Notes under the pieces: generated by a model
Database searches by the model: none
Told to the model about the DNA's origin: nothing
Seen by the model: only the letters and a program-made list of their open reading frames with translations
Program-made: the position numbers and the translations under genes
Part shown: piece by piece, positions 9,046-17,179 of the stretch
Position numbering within the stretch: position 1 is the first letter of the stretch
Layout: every line of letters starts with the position of its first letter
Assembly: GCA_032718475.1 (NCBI GenBank)
Contig: JAUCBJ010003588.1
Location: 1-27,837, forward strand
Length of the DNA: 27,837 nt
Direction: 5' to 3'
From: Nemertoderma westbladi
Taxonomy: Eukaryota > Xenacoelomorpha > Nemertodermatida > Nemertodermatidae

Positions 9046-11209
9046 ACACCTAAATAATAATGTCAGTGAGACAGTTTCCGACAATAGTGTACATATATCT
9101 GCTCCGAACTCAGATCCAAAGTGGACAGAAAATATGGCGAACTGTCAAATATGATTGTTAATATTTGATTGTTAATATTTATAATCCATACATATGGAGC
9201 AACTGAGATACTAGTTAAAATTAAATTAAAACAATAATGTGACCATATAATTAGATAAAATGTAATTAGTTCCGTAACTTATGTAAAAAAAAGGGTATTC
9301 CGTAAATGATTAAAATTTGACGTATTAACTGCGCATTTGGGGTCGATCAGTGGTCATCAGCCAGATTGCTGTTCGTAGGCGGGATCTGCAAAGGGGGATA
9401 GCCTGACATTCCAGGTAATGTTGTTTGGTGGTCGCTGAGCAACCACACATCCAGCATTCACAGCTATCAGCTGGCCTCCAACAACTGGGATTGGTGCAGA
9501 TGCGGTGGTGGTATCCATTTGATATCAGCTGTGCGGCATAGCGGCGGCGTAAACCGGAAAGTCCAGTAACGTCTATGTCGGACGCGTCTGGATGGTCAAT
9601 GGCGTGGATGATTGCAGTAGACGAGGCAAACTTGCTGATTCCGCACCATAACTTCCAGTAGAACGCTCGCACCCGTTGCACGTGGTCCAGTTGTGTAATG
9701 TCGCTACTTGTGAAAATACTGCACCCGTATGTTGTCGATGGAAGGACGATTGATTGCCATAAACGTTGTGCCGATTGTTGGGATACTATACGAAGATTAA
9801 CTTTTGTAGCGATTAATACACAACTTGATATGCCTTTAGAATACATGTGACCATAATGCCCGCTAGCCCCATTTTTGGTTGATAGGATTACTCCTAAGTA
9901 TTGAAAACAGTTCTGGAATTCCAATACTTGCCCGTTGTATTCCAGAACATCAGTGCGTGCCAATCTACCTCCACGGCGAAACTTAACGGCTTTAGTCTTT
10001 GTGATATTGACTTCGAGTTTGTTAAGTTTACAATAATCAGCGAGTTTATTCAAACTAGATTGTACGTCTGCGATCGAGTCTCCAACAATTACTAGGTCGT
10101 TGGCGTACATTATCACCCAGATAGTAGCGAACACAATGTATGCGGGAAGGTCTGCCACGAAGAGACTAAATAATAGTGGGGAGAGTTTGTCGCCTTGGAC
10201 TACTCCAACCGTTTGAGCGATCGGTTCCAACACGTGCACTCCTACGCAGATGCACACGAAGTTTATCGAGATCAAGGTCCAAATCGCGCTGATAAACTTT
10301 CGGCTCAATCCCACATTCGATAGTTTCATGCAGAGTATCTCGCGGTTTATTGAGTCAAAACATTTCCGGAAGTCTACAAAGACGCAATAAACGTGCCCGC
10401 CTGCTGGTTGTATAGCGATGTTAATACGGTTATATAAACATCTAACGGCGTCTATCGTAGATCGCGACTTCCTGAACCCGTATTGAGCGCCAGGGAACGC
10501 GCCGATGCGCTCCGCCCAGTTGTACAGTCTTGTTGCTAAGATCGACGTGTAGGTTTTTAGCAAACACGAGAGTAACGCAATCCCGCGGTAACAGTCAGGC
10601 GAGGACTTACTTCCCTTCCCTTTGTACAACGGTATTAAGTATGACTTGAGCCATGCAGTGGGACACGTAGCTGCGGTAAAACATATACTAAATATACTTA
10701 ATAGGTACGGGTGTAAGTGACCGATACCGAGCTTTAATGATTCCCCTGTGACACCATCTGGGCCCGCAGCTTTATGCTGTTTCTGTTTGTAGACCGCCTC
10801 CGTGATCTCAGCAGGGTCAATTGGTTTATCTAACGCATCGACTGGCTGTTCGGGGATTGTTGGCAGCTGTGGACGACTATCTGAAGCGAGTAGCTTCATG
10901 AAGTGGGATGACCAGGATTCCTCAGAGACCTGTTGCACTACGGGTTTAGTTGTTGATCGTTTGCCTTTTAGTAGATTCCAGAAATTAGATTTATCCTCCT
11001 CACTGCGTTCAATTAGTTCAATTTCCTTTCTTTCCTCGTACAGCTTCTTTTTGCGTATTAGTAGATGTTTGTAATTTCGTTTGCTAACTGTATAAAGCTC
11101 CCTTGATTCAACAGTGGAATTGATACGAACCATTTCGAATTTATTTGTAATATCCTCCTTTGCTAGGTAGCACTCCCGGTCGAACCAGGGTTTCGCTGTC
11201 CGATGTTTG
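9046..11209 (-). mobile_element. LINE block, copy 1, embedded in the 32-bp satellite
   Basis: About 2,164 bp matching 16902-19064 with roughly a dozen single-base differences and one A-run length change. The left end begins ACACCTAAATAATAATG, which in copy 2 is the intron-1 acceptor plus the first four exon bases. The right end stops at GATGTTTG, where satellite-like TGGTGG begins. It contains the LINE 3' UTR (9046-9324) and the reverse-transcriptase half of ORF2, without endonuclease or ORF1. No convincing target-site duplication and no poly(A) tail are present. Confidence 0.88.
9325..11209 (-). pseudogene. LINE ORF2 fragment: reverse transcriptase and C-terminal Cys/His region (copy 1)
   Basis: About 627 codons from KHRTAKPWFDRECY to the stop at 9325. 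Visible motifs are LIPLYKGKGSKSSPDCYRGI (RT 1-2), AQYGFRKSRSTIDA, VDFRKCFDSINR (motif A with catalytic Asp), GVVQGDKLSPLLFS and the catalytic box reading YAND instead of YADD. After these come a FQYLGV segment and a C-terminal Cys/His cluster (CECWMCGC...HYLEC). Upstream the frame enters the 32-bp satellite with no stop, producing a chimeric ORF up to 12318 that is not a real protein. It is non-functional: endonuclease and ORF1 are missing and one metal-binding Asp is changed. The type is APE-class LINE of the CR1/Jockey/I assemblage; exact clade is uncertain. Confidence 0.85.
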
Positions 11210-12207
11210 TGGTGGTGGTGGGTGCGGTGGTGGACGGCTGTTTGCCTGCCGTGATGCGGTGGTGGACGGCTGTTTGCCTGCCGTGATGCGGTGGTGGGCG
11301 GCTGTTTGACTGCCGTGATGCGGTTGTGGATGGCTGCTTGCCTGCCGTGATGCGGTGGTGGACGGCTGCTTGCCTGCCGTGATGCGGTGGTGGACGGCTG
11401 TTTGCCTGCCGTGATGTGGTGGTGGACGGCTGTTTGCCTGCTGTGATGCGGTGGTGGGCGGCTGTTTGACTGCCGTGATGCAGTTGTGGACGGCTGCTTG
11501 CCTGCCGTGATGCGGTGGTGGACGGCTGTTTGCCTGCTGTGATGCGGTGGTGGACGGCTGTTTGCCTGCCGTGATGCGGTGGTGGGCGGCTGTTTGCCTG
11601 CCGTGATACGGTGGTGGATGGCTGTTTGCCTGCCGTGATGCGGTGGTGGGCGGCTGTTTGCCTGTCGTGATGCGGTGGTGGGCGGCTGTTTGCCTGCCGT
11701 GATGCGGGGGTGGACGACTGCTTGCCTGCCGTGATGCGGTGGTTGACGGCTGTTTGCCTGCCGTGATGCGGTGGTGGGCGGCTGTTTGCCTGCCGTAATG
11801 CGGTGGTGGACGGCTGCTTGCCAACCGTGATGCGGTGGTGGACGGTTGTTTGCCTGCCGTGATGCAGTGTTGGACGGCTGTTTGCCTGCCGTGATGCGGT
11901 GGTGGGCGGCTGTTTGCTTGCCGTGATGCGGTGGTGGGCGGCTGTTTGCCTGCCATGATGCGGTGGTGGACGGCTGTTTGCTTGCCGTGATGCGGTGGTG
12001 GGCGGCTGTTTGCCTGCCATGATGCGGTGGTGGACGGCTGTTTGCCTGTCGTGATGCGGTGGTCGACGGCTGTTTGCCTGCCGTGATGCGGTGGTGGACG
12101 GCTGTTTGCCTGCCGTGATGCGGTGGTGGACGGCTGTTTGCCTGCCGTGATGCGGTGGTGGGCGGCTGTTTGACTGCCGTGATGCGGTTGTGGACAGCTC
12201 CTTGCCT
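11210..12207. repeat. 32-bp satellite, block 3, about 31 copies
   Basis: Same monomer family. It begins with degenerate TGGTGG units at the 5'-truncation point of the LINE block. Its right end has the same monomer order as the end of block 1 (GGTTGTGGACAGCT next to the RTE tail), again showing co-duplication with the RTE fragment. Confidence 0.94.
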
Positions 12208-13277
12208 ACTACTACTACTACTAGGATCGGCATGCTGCATTGCAGCTGCATTTTTAAGAATGCTGTGCCGGCTTGTCAACAAAATTGCACCGCCACAACT
12301 CCCTATCACCCATGACATTTGCTAGATCATCCGCATCTTTAAGGCCAGTGTCCTTTAAGATGCGTCTCAAGAAAGTCATGGGCTGTCCACCATGCTTATT
12401 CACGCCATGAGGCTGCCAAAGTACAAGATTATGCACTGGCTGGTCCTCACGGCGAAAGCAATGTCCTGCAAAGCGGAGGCGATTTTGTTCTAGTGTCAAG
12501 CTTGGGGGAACCAATGAGACACCTCCAATGTTATATAGTGTCTGGTTGGAGATGTGTGCATTGTACTTGACACAATGTACCCGGCGTAGCATTCTTGTGA
12601 ATGTGCCATCCAGAGATTTGGTGTCCTCAGCAGTTAGAGCCCAGCATGGACTCCCGTAGAGGAGTACTGGAACTACTGCTGCTCTAAATAATCGGACCTT
12701 AAGTTTCCGATTAATTCTAGGTGACTTCCAAATCCTGGAAAGCCTATTCAAGGCTGCCCATGCCTTTCCCTTACGTATTCGAAGGTCCTCACCTGACTTC
12801 TGGATCCATGATCCCAGGTAACAGAAGTCGTCCACATGCTCAAGCATACCATCCTTTGAGCTTATGCTCATCCGATCAGAGACTTGCTGAGGACTTTCAA
12901 AGTTAACTGTCAGAATTTTGGTCTTTCTGGAGTTAATAAAAAGACCAACACTAGAAACAGCATGTTCTAATGAGCTGAGGAGCCGCTGGGCTCCCTCTAA
13001 TGATTCTGAGAGTACTCCTAAGTCATCAGCAAAGTCTAGATCAGTTAGGTACTTGGCAGGATTTCCTCGACTTCTGGAGCCAGTAGGTGGAGTTATCATC
13101 ACCCCATCATCATTATGATGATCTAAGGACATGCGTAGAACATAGTCAACCACAATAATGAACAAGAATGGTGCAAGTGTGTCTCCTTGGAGGACGCCCC
13201 ATAACACTTCAAATGGTTCTGTGTCACCGTCAACAGTAGACACAAATGTTGTCGAACCATCGTATACTGATCTGATT
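12208..13277 (-). mobile_element. RTE-like LINE, 5'-truncated 1,070-bp fragment (copy B)
   Basis: Same truncation point, same tail and same flanking satellite as copy A, with about half a percent difference by eye. The 11-bp flanks are GCTCCTTGCCT (one change) and GCTGCTTGCCT. Identical junctions mean this is a DNA-level duplicate of copy A, not a second insertion. Confidence 0.9.
12254..13277 (-). pseudogene. RTE-like reverse transcriptase C-terminal part (copy B)
   Basis: Same protein fragment as in copy A, with substitutions such as LFIIVV for LFNIVV, AVSSVG for AASSVG, GKAWAA for GMAWAA and GGQPM for GGKPM. The DFADD box is intact and no stops occur, but the endonuclease and the first half of the polymerase are missing. 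At the 5' side it reads into the 32-bp satellite in frame. Confidence 0.85.
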
Positions 13278-16200
13278 GCTGCTTGCCTGCCGTGATGCGG
13301 TGGTGGACGGCTGCTTGCCTGCCGTGATGCGGTGGTGGACGGCTGTTTGCCTGCCGTGATGCGGTGGTGGACGGTTGTTTGCCTGCCATGATGCGGTGGT
13401 GGGCGGCTGTTTGACTGCCGTGATGCGTTTGTGGACGGCTGTTTGCCTGCCGTGATGCGGTGGTGGACGGCTGTTTGCCTGCCGTGATGCGGTGGTGGAC
13501 GGCTGTTTGCCTGCCGTGATGCGGTGGTGGACGGCTGTTTGCTTGCCGTGATGCGGTGGTGGACGGCTGTTTGCCTGCCGTGATGCGGTGGTGGACGGCT
13601 GGTTGCCTGCCGTGATGCGGTGGTGGACGGCTGTTTGCTTGTCGTGATGCGGTGGTGGGCGGCTGTTTGCCTGCCGTGATGCGGTGGTGGACGGCTGTTT
13701 GCCTGCCGTGATGCGGTGGTGGATGGCTGTTTGCCTGCCGTGATGCGGTGGTGGGCAGCTGTTTACCTGCCGTGATGCGGTGGTTGGCGGCTGTTTGCCT
13801 GCCGTAATGCGGTGGTGGACGGCTGTTTGCCTGTCGTGATGCGGTGGTGGGCGGCTGTTTGCCTGCCATGATGCGGGGGTGGATGGCTGTTTGCCTGCCA
13901 TGATGCGGGGGTGGATGGCTGCTTGCCTGCCATGATGCGGTGGTGGACGGCTGTTTGCCTGCCGTGATGCGTTGGTGGGCGCTGTTTGCCTGCCGTGATG
14001 CGGTGGTGGAAGGCTGCTTGCCAACCATGATGCGGTGGTGGACGCTGCTTGCCTGCCGTGATGCGGTGGTGGAAGGCTGCTTGCCAACCGTGATGCGGTG
14101 GTGGACGGTTGTTTGCCTGCCGTGATGCGGTGTTGGACGGCTGTTTGCCTGCCGTGATGCGGTGGTGGGCGGCTGTTTGCCTGCCGTGATGCGGTGGTGG
14201 ACGGCTGTTTGCCTGCCGTGATGCGGTGGTGGGCGGCTGTTTGCCTGTCGTGATGCGGTGGTGGGCGGCTGTTTGCCTGCCATGATGCGGGGGTGGATGG
14301 CTGTTTGCCTGCCATGATGCGGGGGTGGATGGCTGCTTGCCTGCCATGATGCGGTGGTGGACGGCTGTTTGCCTGCCGTGATGCGTTGGTGGGCGCTGTT
14401 TGCCTGCCGTGATGCGGTGGTGGAAGGCTGCTTGCCAACCATGATGCGGTGGTGGACGGTTGTTTGCCTGCCGTGATGCGGTGTTGGGCGGCTGTTTGCC
14501 TGCCGTGATGCGGTGGTGGGCGGCTGTTTGCCTGCCGTGATGCGGTGGTGGACGGTTGTTTGCCTGCCGTGATGCGGTGTTGGACGGCTGTTTGCCTGCC
14601 GTGATGCGGTGGTGGGCGGCTGTTTGCCTGCCGGATGCGGTGGTGGACGGCTGTTTGCCTGCTGTGATGCGGTGGTGGACGGCTGTTTGCCTGCCGTGAT
14701 GCAGTGGTGGGCGCTGTTTGCCTGCCGTGATGCGGTGGTGGAAGGCTGCTTGCCAACCGTGATGCGGTGGTGGACGGTTGTTTGCCTGTCGTGATGCGGT
14801 GTTGGACGGCTGTTTGCCTGCCGTGATGCGGTGGTGGGCGGCTGTTTGCTTGCCGTGATGCGGTGGTGGGCGGCTGTTTGCCTGCCATGATGCGGCGGTG
14901 GACGGCTGTTTGCTTGTCGTGATGCGGTGGTGGGCGGCTGTTTGCCTGCCGTGATGCGGTGGTGGATGGCTGTTTGCCTGCCGTGATGCGGTGGTGGACG
15001 GCTGTTTGCCTGCCGTGATGCGGTGGTGGACGGCTGTTTGCCTGCCATGATGCGGTGGTGGACGGCTTTTTGCCTGCCATGATGCGGTGGTGGACGGCTG
15101 TTTGCCTGCCGTGATGCGGTGGTGGACGGCTGTTTGCCTGCCGTGATGCGGTGGTGGACGGCTGTTTGCTTGCCGTGATGCGGTGGTGGACGGCTGTTTG
15201 CCTGCCGTGATGCGGTGGTGGACGGCTGTTTGCCTGCCGTGATGCGGTGGTGGGCGGCTGTTTGCCTGCCGTGATGCGGTGGTGGACGGCTGTTTGCCTG
15301 CCGTGATGCGGTGGTGGACGGCTGTTTGCCTGCCGTGATGCGGTGGTGGACGGCTGTTTGCCTGCCGTGATGCGGTGGTGGGCGGCTGTTTACCTGCCGT
15401 GATGCGGTGGTTGGCGGCTGTTTGCCTGCCGTGATGCGGTGGTGGACGGCTGTTTGCCTGCCGTGATGCGGTGGTGGACGGCTGTTTGCCTGCCGTGATG
15501 CGGTGGTGGACGGCTGTTTGCTTGCCGTGATGCGGTGGTGGACGGCTGTTTGCCTGCCGTGATGCGGTGGTGGACGGCTGTTTGCCTGCCGTGATGCGGT
15601 GGTGGGCGGCTGTTTGCCTGCCGTGATGCGGTGGTGGACGGCTGTTTGCCTGCCGTGATGCGGTGGTGGACGGCTGTTTGCCTGCCGTGATGCGGTGGTG
15701 GACGGCTGTTTGCCTGCCGTGATGCGGTGGTGGGCGGCTGTTTACCTGCCGTGATGCGGTGGTTGGCGGCTGTTTGCCTGCCGTGATGCGGTGGTGGACG
15801 GCTGTTTGCCTGCCGTGATGCGGTGGTGGGCGGCTGTTTGCCTGCCGTGATGCGGTGGTGGACGGCTGTTTGCCTGCCGTGATGCGGTGGTGGACGGCTG
15901 TTTGCCTGCCGTGATGCGGTGGTGGACGGCTGTTTGCCTGCCGTGATGCGGTGATGGGCGGCTGTTTACCTGCCGTGATGCGGTGGTTGGCGGCTGTTTG
16001 CCTGCCGTGATGCGGTGGTGGACGGCTGTTTGCCTGCCGTGATGCGGTGGTGGGCGGCTGTTTGCCTGCCGTGATGCGGTGGTGGACGGCTGTTTGCCTG
16101 CCGTGATGCGGTGGTGGACGGCTGTTTGCCTGCCGTGATGCGGTGGTGGGCGGCTGTTTGCCTGCCGTGATGCGGTGGTGGACGGCTGTTTGCCTGCCGT

Positions 16201-16352
16201 GATGCGGTGGTGGACGGCTGTTTGCCTGCCGTGATGCGGTGGTGGGCGGCTGTTTCCCTGCCGTGATGCAGTGGTGGGCGGCTGTTTGCCTGCCGTGATG
16301 CAGTGGTGGGCGGCTGTTTGCCTGCCGTGATGCGGTGGTGGACGGCTGTTTA
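13278..16352. repeat. 32-bp satellite, block 4, about 96 copies
   Basis: Same monomer family, and the most regular part of the array. A marker variant with TTTACCTGCC followed by GGTTGGCGG recurs at about 13752, 15390, 15741 and 15964, spacings that are near multiples of 32 (11 and 7 monomers between the last three), i.e. higher-order repeats. The part from about 13860 to 14500 holds a larger internal duplication with CATGATGCGGGGGTGG and AACCATGATG variants. It ends in TTTACG at the AT-rich intron sequence. Confidence 0.94.
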
Positions 16353-16687
16353 CGTTTTTTTATGAAAGGTATATTATTTGCCCATGTAGACCTACCTTTG
16401 TCCACTATCCAAATACCGCTTTACCAAAAGGTAACAAACATTTATTTAATCGGGTTTAAATACGTAGATTTTATATTATTTTTGGAGTTACACTAACAAT
16501 CCTTAAATCTTTTTATTTATTATTATTAATATGACCTTAAAGAATTACATTATATTAAAACTATTGTTTGTATATTTTTATTGTCAATATATACTTTGTC
16601 AACTTTATCGCGGTATCTAGGACACCCTTCACACCAATCTACTGTGAGCCTCACACCTTTACTAATTGTTATAATTAATTATCCTAC
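16353..16687. other. AT-rich intron 2 sequence next to exon 2
   Basis: Separates exon 2 from the 32-bp satellite. Only AT-rich sequence and short poly-T runs are seen. Confidence 0.5.
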
Positions 16688-16905
16688 CTGTAATCTTGGT
16701 ATTGAGCGAAGGTGCCCCCGTTGAAATAGCTTGGGGCTGCTGGGTTGTCCATCATTGATAGAAACTCCAAGTCCGGACATTTGGTCAATAAGTTGTCTAG
16801 AAACACTCCGATATTGTTTATCGAGTTGTGGTTTAACCACAGAGTTCTAAGGGAGTTTGTTACTGGTAGGTTGGCGTGGCTGGTTAATTCGTTGTTGTCC
16901 AACAC
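16688..16905 (-). CDS. Exon 2 of the small LRR protein, residues 59-130
   Basis: Internal exon of 218 nt on the minus strand. The acceptor ends in TTATTTAG (AG at 16907-16906), and the exon begins GTG TTG GAC (Val-Leu-Asp). It ends in a split Arg codon, AG followed by GTAGGA (donor at 16687), phase 2. It encodes three leucine-rich units, visible as VLDNNELTSHANLP, LRTLWLNHNSINNIG and LEFLSMMDNP, followed by AAPSYFNGG and QYQDY, which lead into the C-terminal LRR cap in the next exon. Read alone it looks like a 73-residue ORF that stops at TAG, but that stop lies inside the splice donor. The intron-1 LINE 3' region abuts the acceptor directly, and the intron-2 satellite starts about 335 bp away. 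Confidence rests on exact phase agreement with both partner exons. Confidence 0.88.
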
Positions 16906-17179
16906 CTAAATAATAATGTCAGTGAGACAGTTTCCGACAATAGTGTACATATATCTGCTCCGAACTCAGATCCAAAGTGGACAGAAAATATGGCGAACTG
17001 TCAAATATGATTGTTAATATTTGATTGTTAATATTTATAATCCATACATATGGAACAACTGAGATACTAGTTAAAATTAAATTAAAACAATAATGTGACC
17101 ATATAATTAGATAAAATGTAATTAGTTCCGTAACTTATGTAAAAAAAGGGTATTCCGTAAATGATTAAAATTTGACATA

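Larger units (their letters stand above)
3488..16687 (-). other. Intron 2 of the LRR gene (13,200 bp), mostly 32-bp satellite
   Basis: Bounded by donor GTAGGA at 16687 and acceptor TTTATAG at 3488, phase 2. From the donor it holds about 335 bp of AT-rich DNA, then the 32-bp satellite in four blocks separated by an RTE fragment, a LINE block and a second RTE fragment, then about 800 bp of AT-rich sequence before exon 3. All retroelement fragments here read in the gene's sense direction. Confidence 0.8.

Noticed and set aside
11210-12318. Fusion of LINE reverse transcriptase with a His/Pro-rich N-terminus (ORF 9325-12318)
   Set aside because: The N-terminal part is satellite; the junction at 11209 is the edge of a truncated LINE block, so the fusion is accidental.
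4290-16352. CRISPR-like array of 32-bp repeats
   Set aside because: Units are contiguous with no unique spacers, in an animal intron; this is a satellite.
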